Source: Microvirga sp. (GTDB lineage Bacteria; Pseudomonadota; Alphaproteobacteria; Rhizobiales; Beijerinckiaceae). Taken from it: 64,000 nucleotides of DNA. Below the pieces are notes generated by a model that worked only from the letters and a program-made list of their open reading frames with translations, was not told the origin of the DNA and ran no database searches. Positions 18,297 to 26,585 of the stretch are shown in pieces; within the stretch, counting starts at the first letter, position 1, and the number at the start of each line of letters is the position of its first letter. The DNA lies in the NCBI GenBank assembly GCA_031181145.1, contig JAPSLB010000015.1:24662-88661 (forward strand), read 5' to 3'. The position numbers were made by a program, and so were the translations under genes.

Positions 18297-19208
18297 TCAG
18301 GCAACCTTCTTGCTGGAGGATTCGCGAGCCGGCGAAACTTCGCCCATGCGTGTGAAGTCGTCGGTATCGACCAGGTGCTGACTATCTTCTCCCCATTGCC
18401 GCGAAACCGCCTGGGCGATAGGAAGATCGATCCCGGCCCGTTCCGCCAATTCCTTGGCAAGCCGCACGTCCTTGCGCATCAGGCCCATCGAAAAGCCGCT
18501 GTCGAAACGCTCCGACATGATCCACTTCGGGAAGTGGATTTCGCTGAGCGCCGACCGCCCGGTGGCGGCGTTCAAGACCCGAAGGGCCGAGTCTGGATCC
18601 ACACCGGCAGCTGCCGCAAGCCGCAGCCCCTCGCTGGTGGTCAGCATATGAGCCGCCACGAGCATGTTATTGACGAGCTTCGCCACGTTTCCTGCCCCAG
18701 TCGGGCCGACATGCAGGATCTTGGAGGCCAACGCCTCGATCACCGGGCGAGCCAAGGCAACATCCTCCTCGCTGCCGCCGATCATCATCGTGAGATTGCC
18801 CGAGCTTGCCCCCAGCGGGCCTCCGCTGACAGGTGCGTCGATGAAGCCATGCCCGGCGGTAGCCAGTTCCGCAGCCAAGGCCCGGCTGACATCCGGCTCG
18901 GACGTCGACGTATCGATGATGATGACCCGCTTTGCCCCTTTGCCCTCGAGCAGTCCCCCTGGAGCTTTCACGACCGCTTCCACCTCGCGCGCGGAGGGAA
19001 GCGAGAACACAACGAAACTCGCCTCGGCGAAGACATTCCCGATCGTCCCGGCTCGCTCTATCCCTGCTGCTGCTGCGGCATCGCAGCGGGCATCCGAGAC
19101 GTCGAACCCCAAGGTCCGGAAGCCCTTGCCGACAAGCGTTTGGGCCATACCCAGCCCCATGCTCCCAAGGCCGATGACCCCGACCGTTTCACGATCCTGT
19201 TCGCTCAT
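18297..19208 (-). CDS. 3-hydroxyisobutyrate dehydrogenase-family NAD(P) oxidoreductase
   Basis: A 303-residue beta-hydroxyacid dehydrogenase. The N-terminal nucleotide fold has GVIGLGSMGLGMAQTL. The substrate motif DAPVSGGPLGASSGNL is near residue 120, and the catalytic Lys lies in GAGNVAKLVNNML. Family reactions oxidise 3-hydroxyacids to semialdehydes or reduce 2-oxo acids. ATG 19208 is chosen over 19307 because AGGGA sits 8 bases before it and the nucleotide motif then begins at residue 8. A 21-bp dyad lies 101 bp upstream, and an aldehyde dehydrogenase follows directly, consistent with hydroxyacid to semialdehyde to acid. Confidence 0.9.
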   Translation of the reverse strand: MSEQDRETVGVIGLGSMGLGMAQTLVGKGFRTLGFDVSDARCDAAAAAGIERAGTIGNVFAEASFVVFSLPSAREVEAVVKAPGGLLEGKGAKRVIIIDTSTSEPDVSRALAAELATAGHGFIDAPVSGGPLGASSGNLTMMIGGSEEDVALARPVIEALASKILHVGPTGAGNVAKLVNNMLVAAHMLTTSEGLRLAAAAGVDPDSALRVLNAATGRSALSEIHFPKWIMSERFDSGFSMGLMRKDVRLAKELAERAGIDLPIAQAVSRQWGEDSQHLVDTDDFTRMGEVSPARESSSKKVA

Positions 19209-19308
19209 TCGATGTTCCCTACACTTCGCCCTCGCCTTCGGGCGATCCGATGTTCGAGCAAGAGTCAGGGACGGAGTTCCTACCAGCAAGACGAAAGGAA
19301 AGAACAAG

Positions 19309-19329
19309 GTGTTGCCGGGTCAGCAACAC
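19309..19329. promoter_or_regulatory. Operator-like 21-bp dyad upstream of the dehydrogenase pair
   Basis: A perfect inverted repeat GTGTTGC-N7-GCAACAC lies between the LysR stop and the dehydrogenase start. It is the best copy of a motif also found at 16537-16557 and, weaker, at 21627-21647. Confidence 0.6.
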
Positions 19330-19335
19330 GTTATG

Positions 19336-20262
19336 TCAGTAGGGATGCTTCACCCGGAACGCGACCATCTCGCGCGCGATGTGACCGACCAATTGTTCAA
19401 CTGAGACTGGGAGGCGCCGCCGCGCCCGCACGATGATATGGGCGCTTGCCTCGACCAGGAGGGGATCCGTAAGCCTGACGATACCGACCTCGCCACGGGC
19501 CAACTCCGTATCGACTGCGAAGGGAGGAAGATACGTGATCCCGAGACTGGCGCGGACAAATTGGCGGAGAACGTCGATCGAAGGGGTTTCCAGCGCAGGC
19601 GACAAGGCAAGCCCCCAATCGGCCGCTACCCGTCCGACAAGCTGGCGGACGCCGTGCCCCGGAATGAGCAGCGCACAGGGATATGCGATGCTTTCAGCCA
19701 GACTGATGCTTGGCCGCGTCAGAAGCGGGTGGTCCGGCGGAGTTATGACTGCAAGGGGCTGCCGCGCGATGGCGATCGACCGGATGCCGGTGTCGATCAC
19801 GGGATTATAGACGAGACCGACATCGGCATCGCCATCCGAAATAGCCGCGAGCACGCCCGCGGTTCCGGCAAGTTGGATCGTGAACCGGATATTCGGATAT
19901 ATCTGGGCAAACGTCCTGAGTCCGTTTGCCATCAGATCGGCGACGAACCCGTCCCCGCAGCTAATCCTGACGAGCCCCTGCTTGATGCCTTTCAAGCGGG
20001 CGAGTTGCTCCCGCAGGAGTTCCTCATCCTCGACCATGCGCTTGGCGTGCTCAGCCAGGAGTTCACCCGCCTCGGTGAGGACGACTCCCCTCGCCGACCG
20101 TTCGAAAATAGGCAAGCCAAGGCGGTGCTCGATGTCGGCGATCTGGCGGCTCACCGCCGAGGGCGCAATACTGATATGGTCTGCGGCGGCCCTGATCGAG
20201 CCGGTTCGGACCACGGCCAGGAAGTGGCGAAGCGCGCGGGTGTCTAACGCATCCAAGGACAT
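19336..20262 (-). CDS. LysR-family transcriptional regulator of the amidohydrolase/dehydrogenase locus
   Basis: A 308-residue regulator. The helix-turn-helix SIRAAADHISIAPSAVSRQI is near the N-terminus, followed by a full ligand-binding domain. It lies between the amidohydrolase gene upstream and the dehydrogenase operon downstream, all on the minus strand. Three related 21-bp dyads precede the other transcription units of the locus, so it is probably their activator or repressor. Its own promoter should lie in the AT-richer 140 bp at 20263-20401. Confidence 0.9.
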   Translation of the reverse strand: MSLDALDTRALRHFLAVVRTGSIRAAADHISIAPSAVSRQIADIEHRLGLPIFERSARGVVLTEAGELLAEHAKRMVEDEELLREQLARLKGIKQGLVRISCGDGFVADLMANGLRTFAQIYPNIRFTIQLAGTAGVLAAISDGDADVGLVYNPVIDTGIRSIAIARQPLAVITPPDHPLLTRPSISLAESIAYPCALLIPGHGVRQLVGRVAADWGLALSPALETPSIDVLRQFVRASLGITYLPPFAVDTELARGEVGIVRLTDPLLVEASAHIIVRARRRLPVSVEQLVGHIAREMVAFRVKHPY

Positions 20263-20401
20263 AATGCACAGTCAGCATCGGCGCATGTTTTCGGCAAGCC
20301 CCTATTTCGAAGCTGTGCAACAATTTGAATTTATTGATCAACCCATTTATTGCGCCGCCCGCGAGGCTCGGACGGCTGTCATGTGACCATCTCTGCACCC
20401 C

Positions 20402-21556
20402 TCAGCCGGAGGAGAGCTTCGTCTCAACCACCCTGCGCCAAAGGTCTACGCCGTAAGGGATGATCTCGTCATTGAAGTCGAAGTACGGGGAATGGAGGCC
20501 GGGGTTTGCTCCATCACGACCGCTTCCAAGCCACAGGTAGCATCCTGGTCGGGCCTCCATCATGAAGGCAAAATCCTCGGCGGCCATACTCGGCGAAGCG
20601 GCTTCGACCCTCATTTCTGTCTGGGCGCCGACCACAGAGCGAACAAAGGCCGCCTCGGCGGCATCATTGATGGTCGGAGGATAGCGCCGCTCGTAGTGGA
20701 TTGTGGCCTTGCATCCGAAGCCGCTCACGACAGAGTTGGCGAGGTCGTTCAGACGGCCCTCGACGAGGTCGCCAACGGCCTTGTCGAACCACCGTGTGGT
20801 GCCGCGGATGACGCAACTGGGCGGAATGACGTTCCAGGCTTCGCCGGCGTGAATCTGCGTCATCGAGAGAACGGCAGGCTCCAGGGGCGACACGTTCCGG
20901 CTAACGATCGTGTGCAGGGAGGATCCCAGGGCGCAAGCAGCCACGATCGGATCGACGCCCTCATGCGGCATGGCTCCATGCGATCCGGCTCCATCGATCA
21001 CGATCTCGAACGTGCCGAAGGCAGCCATCATTGCGCCGTCTCGGGCGACGCACGACCCCACCGGCATCCCCGGCCAGTTGTGAAGCGCGTAAACGGCATC
21101 GCACGGAAACTTCGTAAACAGCCCGTCCTCTACCATGCGCTGCGCGCCGCCCTCATTCTCCTCGGCCGGTTGGAAAATGAAATGGACAGTACCATCGAAG
21201 CCTCCGGACTGGGCGCAGGCCCGAGCGGCAGCAAGCAGCATCGCCGTGTGGCCGTCGTGCCCGCAGGCATGCATCTTGCCCGGAACCGTGGATTTGTAGG
21301 GCAGATCCGTAGCCTCCAGGATTGGTAGCGCATCCATGTCGGCACGGATCCCGATGGATCGGCTGGAGGTACCCCGCGATAACGTTCCGACCACACCAGT
21401 GCCCCCGAGCCCCGTGGAGACATTCAAGCCGAACGAGGCGAGCATGCGGGCGACGAAGGCCGAAGTCTCATGCTCCTCGAAGGCGAGCTCTGGGTTACGA
21501 TGCAAGTGATGCCGCCATGAGATTGTCTCGGCAACTTCATCTGATTTCATGAGCAT
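20402..21556 (-). CDS. M20-family amidohydrolase (hippurate hydrolase/IAA-amino-acid hydrolase type)
   Basis: A 384-residue zinc peptidase-like enzyme of the M20D group. Metal and catalytic motifs are GIRADMDALPI, KMHACGHDGHTAML, and FQPAEENEGGAQRMVEDG with the catalytic Glu pair. The dimerisation domain carries GSHGAMPHEGVDPI, and the C-terminal metal histidine is in GLHSPYFDF. Family members cleave N-acyl amino acids, hippurate or auxin conjugates. The start may be ATG 21556 or 21550. A partial copy of the shared dyad lies 71 bp upstream. In this locus it probably releases the hydroxyacid or amine handled by the two dehydrogenases. Confidence 0.92.
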   Translation of the reverse strand: MLMKSDEVAETISWRHHLHRNPELAFEEHETSAFVARMLASFGLNVSTGLGGTGVVGTLSRGTSSRSIGIRADMDALPILEATDLPYKSTVPGKMHACGHDGHTAMLLAAARACAQSGGFDGTVHFIFQPAEENEGGAQRMVEDGLFTKFPCDAVYALHNWPGMPVGSCVARDGAMMAAFGTFEIVIDGAGSHGAMPHEGVDPIVAACALGSSLHTIVSRNVSPLEPAVLSMTQIHAGEAWNVIPPSCVIRGTTRWFDKAVGDLVEGRLNDLANSVVSGFGCKATIHYERRYPPTINDAAEAAFVRSVVGAQTEMRVEAASPSMAAEDFAFMMEARPGCYLWLGSGRDGANPGLHSPYFDFNDEIIPYGVDLWRRVVETKLSSG

Positions 21557-21626
21557 CCCCCTGTGATCGACCGAGTCAATGATTCAGAGGCCACGCAGAG
21601 GGCGCTAGTGTCGTTTCGGGATGGCT

Positions 21627-21647
21627 GCGTTGCTCTAATCAGAACAC
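21627..21647. promoter_or_regulatory. Weaker operator-like dyad upstream of the amidohydrolase
   Basis: Read on the minus strand it has GTGTT at one side and GCAACGC at the other with the same spacing as the dyads at 16537 and 19309. Two positions of the left arm differ (CT for GC). Confidence 0.45.
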
Positions 21648-21787
21648 CCTTGGAGCCATCATAACGGCTCAAGGATTTCTTTCTTAACTCAGTCAAGCCA
21701 GGCCCCCTATGAAGTCACCTCATTGCGGCTCCCTGGAACTGGAGCAGAATGCCTCCGCGATGAGCTGGGTGCCTGAAGGGCGGATCA

Positions 21788-21813
21788 GGGTCAGGCAGTG
21801 AAGTCCGTTCACT
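21788..21813. repeat. 26-bp repeat with inner dyad, copy 1
   Basis: It begins GGGTCAGGCAGTGAA and ends TCACT, so AGTGA and TCACT form an inverted pair. A second copy in the same orientation, with 23 of 26 positions alike, lies at 26627-26652. The surrounding 21557-21956 contains no gene I can support apart from the operator-like dyad near 21627. Confidence 0.5.
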
Positions 21814-21956
21814 TTTCGGAATGTCTGGTTACGTGAGGATTGCTGCCCTCGGGCTAGCGCATCCCAAGTGTGTCAGGAGAAGACCTAGCCGACCGGTCAG
21901 TACCCAGGGAAGGCGTTTACCACCAGGATGGGCCGAAATCCTCAGCGAGGCGCATC

Positions 21957-22883
21957 ATGGCAATCCCATCATCGAGCCCCTCCTCCCTTGACGCCATTTC
22001 AGATCGCGTCGCCGAGCTCTGCGACGGAATCGCGCCGAGACTCGTGACCATCCATGGCCCTCGACACAGGTCCTCGACAGGCATCATCTGGCGTCCCGGA
22101 CTTGTCCTCACCGCAGACGAAGCCTTGGAAGCGGATGAGGACATTCTGATCACCCGCCCGGACGGAAACCAGGTCTCCGCGAGCCTCGTCGGTCGTGATC
22201 CAAGCACAGACACCGCCCTCCTGCGGACCGAGGAGCAGCCCATCGCCGATATTCCCTTTGCAGACACCTCCAGGCTCCGCGTCGGACACCTTGTACTTGC
22301 GGCCGGCCGCCAATCTGAGGGGGTATGCGCCGCGCTTGGCATCGTGGCTCTTGCAGGTGGGCCCTGGAGGAGCCTGCGCGGCGGCCATATCGATCGAAGA
22401 CTCCATCTGGACCTGAAGCTCGATGTCCGGTCGGAAGGAGGAGCCGCTCTCGACATCGAGGGAAAGCTTGTCGGGATGGCAGTGCTGGGTCCCCGGGGAC
22501 GCGTTCTTGTCATCCCGTCCGAGACGATCGGACGCGTGGCACAGCAATTGCTCGCCCATGGCCGGATCGCCCGCGGCTATCTCGGCCTCGGCCTCCAGCC
22601 TGTGCGGATCGATCAAACCGTTGCCGACGCGGCCGGGCTCGCGGAACCCAAGGGGCTTATCGTCATCAGTGTTGATCCTAACGGCCCCGGGCAGAGAGCC
22701 GGGATCAAGCAAGGCGATATTCTCATCCGATGGCAGACCGCCCCCCTGCATTCGATCCGCCGCGTTTACACCCTCCTTGGGCCTGAGAGCGTCGGCCGAT
22801 CCATCGCTCTCGGAATGTTGCGAGCCGGGAAGCAAATATCTCTTACGGTGGAGATCGCGGAGCGTTCGAAACCTCAAGGGTGA
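21957..22883 (+). CDS. HtrA/DegP-like protein with PDZ domain, catalytic triad lost
   Basis: A 308-residue S1C-type fold. A trypsin-like domain is recognisable by GIIWRPGLVLTADEAL, GRDPSTDTALLR and a C-terminal PDZ domain (about residues 210-300, RGYLGLGLQPVR onward). The usual catalytic His after VLTN is replaced by Asp/Ala (TADEAL). The GNSGG serine motif reads RSEGGAALD, so Ser becomes Glu. Only the Asp region is kept. No signal peptide is visible. It therefore looks like a pseudoprotease that may bind peptides through PDZ. It is 4 bp upstream of a LuxR-type regulator gene, and an HtrA gene with normal motifs follows. Confidence 0.8.
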   Translation: MAIPSSSPSSLDAISDRVAELCDGIAPRLVTIHGPRHRSSTGIIWRPGLVLTADEALEADEDILITRPDGNQVSASLVGRDPSTDTALLRTEEQPIADIPFADTSRLRVGHLVLAAGRQSEGVCAALGIVALAGGPWRSLRGGHIDRRLHLDLKLDVRSEGGAALDIEGKLVGMAVLGPRGRVLVIPSETIGRVAQQLLAHGRIARGYLGLGLQPVRIDQTVADAAGLAEPKGLIVISVDPNGPGQRAGIKQGDILIRWQTAPLHSIRRVYTLLGPESVGRSIALGMLRAGKQISLTVEIAERSKPQG

Positions 22884-22887
22884 AGCC

Positions 22888-23451
22888 GTGCAACGCGTGG
22901 CGATCCAGATTGATGACCCGGACCTGCTCGACCAGGTCAGCACGATACTGGCCGGTGAGCAGGATAAGGTTGTTCTGGATCCGAGGGAACCCGATGTGGT
23001 GATCGCCGATCACCTGCCTGTTTGCGAAGGGGTGCCCATCATCGTTCTCGGGAGGCTCTCGAACGCGCTTGAGGTCCTGAAGTCGGGAGCCAGCGGAGTG
23101 CTGCCCCCTGACGCCACCCTCTCGGATCTGCTGCTGGCCATCGATGCCGTAGCCCACGGCTTTGCGATCCTGCGGCGCAACGTCTTCTATCCGGAATGGT
23201 CCGACAGCACGCTGTCCCCCGTTCCGATCAAGCCCTCTGCCCCCAGGCCGGATCACATTCTCACATCGCGGGAACTCGAGGTTTTGCGGTTACTGGCAGA
23301 GGGGGCCTCCAACAAGCTGATTGCCCGAAGGCTCGGGATTTCGTTCCACACGGCCAAGTTTCATGTGGCTTCCATCGCGGCAAAGCTCGACGCCACGGGC
23401 AGAACGGATGCGGTTGCGCAAGCCGTGCGCCTCGGGCTCATCATGTTGTGA
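22888..23451 (+). CDS. Short NarL/LuxR-type response regulator
   Basis: A 187-residue protein starting at GTG 22888, 4 bp after the upstream stop, with TCAAGGG before it. The N-terminal 100 residues look like a compact receiver: AIQIDDPDLL has the acidic pair, DVVIADHLP has a possible phospho-Asp, but the usual Lys is absent (GVLPPDA). The C-terminal LuxR helix-turn-helix is clear: LTSRELEVLRLLAEGASNKL and ARRLGISFHTAKFHV. It sits between two HtrA-like genes on the same strand, so it may regulate a protein-quality or envelope response. No histidine kinase is adjacent. Confidence 0.85.
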   Translation: MQRVAIQIDDPDLLDQVSTILAGEQDKVVLDPREPDVVIADHLPVCEGVPIIVLGRLSNALEVLKSGASGVLPPDATLSDLLLAIDAVAHGFAILRRNVFYPEWSDSTLSPVPIKPSAPRPDHILTSRELEVLRLLAEGASNKLIARRLGISFHTAKFHVASIAAKLDATGRTDAVAQAVRLGLIML

Positions 23452-23535
23452 GCTTTCGGCAGACATTGCGCTGTCTTGGCCCGGGACCGCACCGTCATCA
23501 TATACCCTGGAAAGATATAATCATCGGATCCCGCC

Positions 23536-24540
23536 ATGCTCGACCGCACCCCAATCGATCTTCTTCATGCCGATCACGCGCCTCCGGAGCAGCAGCGGCC
23601 TTCGCCTGCGCACGACGACGCCCTGCTCGACGCCTATTCGCATGCGGTCACGAGCGTCGTGGACCGCATCGGCCCTGCCGTCGTCCGGGTCGAGCCCCAA
23701 GGACCGGACCGTATGGCCGGAATGGGCTCTGGCGTCATCATCTCGCCGGACGGTCTCCTGCTCACCAACAGCATGTCATGCAAGGAGCACGGGAAGCGAA
23801 GTTGACCGGCCCCAATGGGCACTCAATCCATGCGCGAGTGATCGGCGACGATCCCGACACGGACCTTGCCCTGTTGCGGGCCGATAGCGACAGGCTGCCG
23901 TTCGCCCCCCCTCGGCGATTCCAAGCTTCTGAAACGCGGCCAGATCGCCATTGCCATCGGCAACCCGCTCGGGTTCGAGTCGACGGTCACAGCCGGAGTG
24001 GTTTCGGCCCTCGGACGGAGCCTGCGTGCGAAGTCGGGGCGGCTCATCGACGATGTGATTCAGACGGATGCGGCCCTGAACCCCGGCAACTCCGGGGGCC
24101 CGCTCGTTGCGACCTCCGGGGACGTCATCGGGATCAACACGGCCGTTGTCATGGGCGCGCAGGGCATCTGCTTTGCGGTGGCCAGCAATACAGCGAGCTT
24201 CGTCGTAACGGAGCTGATCCGTCACGGACGCGTCCGGCGAGCCTCGATCGGCATTGCGGGCCAAACCGTACCACTTCCACGGCGTGTCGCTTACGCGGCC
24301 GGGCTGTCTCTCAACTCCGGGGTCGTGATCGCGGCCGTCGAGTCCGACAGTCCCGCAGCTCGGGCGGACCTCGAGCAGGGCGATGTCATCCTCGCCCTCA
24401 ATGGCGAGTCTGTCGGGGGCATCGACGATCTCGTGCGGCTCCTGAACGGCGACCGCATTGGGCAGCTCGTGACGCTGACGGTTCTCCGACGCGGCGAGAT
24501 GCACACCCTGCCGGTCACTCCCGTGGAGCGCAAACGCTGA
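23536..24540 (+). pseudogene. HtrA/DegP-type serine protease with two compensating frameshifts
   Basis: Start ATG 23536; the frame reads MLDRTPIDLLHADHA and reaches LLLTNS, then hits a stop at 23803-23805. Adding one C near 23777 restores NSHVMQGAREAKL with the catalytic His and continues through DPDTDLALLRAD. A run of seven C near 23905-23911 needs one less C to return to the first frame at PLGDSKLLKRGQIA, followed by NPGNSGGPLVA with the catalytic Ser and one PDZ domain to 24540. The corrected protein would be about 334 residues without a signal peptide. The lesions are single-base and one is in a homopolymer, so sequencing error is a real alternative to decay. Confidence 0.8.
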
Positions 24541-24767
24541 ACGGGTGCCAAGAGGTTGATCGGCGAAGCGAGGAAGCTGACCGGACGGATTCTGAGATAC
24601 GACCACGGTGGCAAGACAGGCTGATCGGCCGACGGGAACGGCGCGTGGGCGCGTTTCTGTTGCGAGGCTCGATGTGGACCTCAACTGATGCAGGAGGGTG
24701 ACGATCACCGCGTCCACATCGAGGATCTCACTCATTGGAACGGTCAGCTCGACCGGTGTATTGCGCT

Positions 24768-24841
24768 GAGCGCATCGTGCGGAAAAGTGGCCCCGGTTTT
24801 CGCTGACGCGGCCCTTCGGGTCCGCTCCAAACGATGCGCTC
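24768..24841. repeat. Dispersed palindromic repeat, unit A
   Basis: GAGCGCATCGT and ACGATGCGCTC form 11-bp arms of a 74-bp unit. Its core 24803-24825 (starting CTGACGCGGCCCTTCG) is identical over 23 bp to 38403-38425. It lies in a 430-bp spacer without a gene between the broken HtrA and the cysteine hydrolase. Confidence 0.65.
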
Positions 24842-24852
24842 ATTCAGGAAGG

Positions 24853-24900
24853 GAGCATCGGACGTGAAAAGTGCGCATCCACTTTTCACGTCCGATGCTC
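24853..24900. repeat. Perfect palindrome with 21-bp arms
   Basis: The arm beginning GAGCATCGGACGTGAAAAG is followed by a 6-base loop and its exact complement. It is 11 bp beyond unit A. The first 12 bases of the pattern (GCATCGGACGTG) recur at 38378. The stem would form a very stable hairpin and could act as a bidirectional terminator between the convergent genes ending at 24540 and 24974. Confidence 0.75.
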
Positions 24901-24973
24901 TAGCGAGCCGTGCCCGCAAACGCGGGATGAGGGTCGACGAGGAAACGCCTGCCGCTTGTGGCAAGTGATTGCG

Positions 24974-25516
24974 TCAGGAGGTCAGGTCCTCGGTCGCGAC
25001 GACCTTGCCATAGGCGAAAGCCAGGGCGGACATATAGGCGGCATGGACCTGCGCGGCCGGAACCGTCTTGCCGTTGAACTCCAGGTCGCGCGTGGCGCAG
25101 GCGTCCTCGACAATGGTCGTAGCATAGCCGAGGTCGGCGGCCGCACGGCTCGTCGCATCGATGCACATGTGGCTCATCGCGCCCACGACCACGACATCCT
25201 TGATGCCTTCTTTGTCCAAAGTCTGCTTCAGCTCGGTCTCGCGGAAGGCGTTGGGATAGTTCTTGGTGATCACCAGCTCGCCCTCGGCTGGCGCGACGGC
25301 CGGGATGATCTCGACGCCTTCGGTGCCGGGCACGAAGAACGGCACATCGGCGGGGCTCTCGTGGCGGATATGGATGACCTTGTCTCCGGCGGAGCGGGCC
25401 GCCTCGATGACCTTGGCCGCATTGGCGGCGGCCGCATCGATCCCGACGAGGGGCAGCTTGCCCGACGGGAGGTACTCGTTCTGAAGGTCCACGACGATGA
25501 TCGCGCGCTTGCTCAC
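24974..25516 (-). CDS. Isochorismatase-family cysteine hydrolase
   Basis: A 180-residue hydrolase. The catalytic Asp is in AIIVVDLQNEYLPSG, the Lys in LVITKNYPNAF, and the nucleophilic Cys in VVVGAMSHMCIDATSRAA. Family members include nicotinamidases, N-carbamoyl hydrolases and isochorismatases; the substrate is not evident. GTG 25516 is chosen because AAGGA precedes it and the fold then starts properly; an in-frame ATG at 25702 would add 62 unlike residues and run into the divergent regulator. It is divergent from a GlxA-type regulator 64 bp away, which probably controls it. Confidence 0.9.
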   Translation of the reverse strand: MSKRAIIVVDLQNEYLPSGKLPLVGIDAAAANAAKVIEAARSAGDKVIHIRHESPADVPFFVPGTEGVEIIPAVAPAEGELVITKNYPNAFRETELKQTLDKEGIKDVVVVGAMSHMCIDATSRAAADLGYATTIVEDACATRDLEFNGKTVPAAQVHAAYMSALAFAYGKVVATEDLTS

Positions 25517-25580
25517 AGGGCTTTTCCTTTGTTGCCGTTGAACGTGAACCCTAGATACCGCGCCCCGTTGCACGATATAA

Positions 25581-26585
25581 TTGGCGAAAGTGACAAAGTC
25601 CGAGGCGATATTGCCAATTTCCCAAAGCGCACCGGAAATCGGGATCATCCTGTACCCGGGCTCGCAGACGGCCTCGGTTCTGGGCATGACCGATCTTCTC
25701 ACCTATGCCGAGGAACTTGCGAGAGGGAAGCAGAGCAGCGACCGTCCGCTCCTGCGGGTCAGCCATTGGGAATGGCAGGACGGAGCCGGGGAGCCGGTTC
25801 GAGCCTTCGACACCGCCCCAGGGACTGCAGGAAACCCGTCCATCCTCGTCATTCCGCCCGGTCTAGGTCAGCCACTGTCCCGGGAGATGGCGGCGCAGTG
25901 GGCTGAATGGCTTAAGGGCCGGCATGCGCAGGGCACCTCCCTCGCATCCATCTGCAAGGGTGCCTTCCTGCTCGGCGAAACCGGGCTGATCACCGGCAGG
26001 ACGGTGACGACGCATTGGTCGTACGAAGAACAACTCCTGTCGCGGTTTCCTAGCGCCAAGGTCGACACGGACAGGCTCATCATCGATGACGGGGACATCA
26101 TCACGGCCGGAGGGCTGATGGCGTGGATCGACTTGAGCCTGAAGCTCGTCGACAGGTTCCTCGGACCAACGATCATGGTCGAGACCGCTCGCACGTTCCT
26201 GGTTGACCCGCCCGGCCGGGAGCAAAGCTACTACAGCGCCTTCGCGCCGAAGCTCAATCACGGCGATGCCGCCATCCTGAAGGTCCAGCACTGGCTCCAG
26301 GCGACCGAAGGCAAGGAGACAAACTTGGCCGTCCTTGCCGCCCAAGCAGGGCTAGAGCACCGCACGTTCATCCGGCGCTTCCAGAAGGCGACGGGGCTGA
26401 CGACCAGCGCGTACATCCAGCGCCTCCGCGTCGGAAAGGCGCGTGAGCTGCTGCAGTTCACGAAGTCACCCGTGGAAAGGATAGCCTGGGACGTTGGCTA
26501 TACGGACCCGAGCGCGTTCCGGAAAGTCTTTGGCCGGATCGTCGGCCTAACACCCCAGGAATATCGTCAACGCTTCGGCGTCTGA
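25581..26585 (+). CDS. GlxA-family regulator (DJ-1/PfpI domain plus AraC HTH)
   Basis: A 334-residue protein. The N-terminal class I amidotransferase-like domain shows EIGIILYPGSQTASVLGM and a nucleophile-elbow-like SICKGAFLLGETGL. The C-terminal AraC pair of helix-turn-helices includes LAAQAGLEHRTFIRRFQ and IAWDVGYTDPSAFRKVF. The start is uncertain (TTG 25581 or GTG 25590). Divergent placement from the cysteine hydrolase suggests local control. The ligand is unknown. Confidence 0.88.
   Translation: MAKVTKSEAILPISQSAPEIGIILYPGSQTASVLGMTDLLTYAEELARGKQSSDRPLLRVSHWEWQDGAGEPVRAFDTAPGTAGNPSILVIPPGLGQPLSREMAAQWAEWLKGRHAQGTSLASICKGAFLLGETGLITGRTVTTHWSYEEQLLSRFPSAKVDTDRLIIDDGDIITAGGLMAWIDLSLKLVDRFLGPTIMVETARTFLVDPPGREQSYYSAFAPKLNHGDAAILKVQHWLQATEGKETNLAVLAAQAGLEHRTFIRRFQKATGLTTSAYIQRLRVGKARELLQFTKSPVERIAWDVGYTDPSAFRKVFGRIVGLTPQEYRQRFGV

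Noticed and set aside
16559..18355. Plus-strand open frame of 598 codons opposite the aldehyde dehydrogenase
   Set aside because: The minus strand carries a full aldehyde dehydrogenase with catalytic Cys and Glu; the plus frame has no recognisable features.
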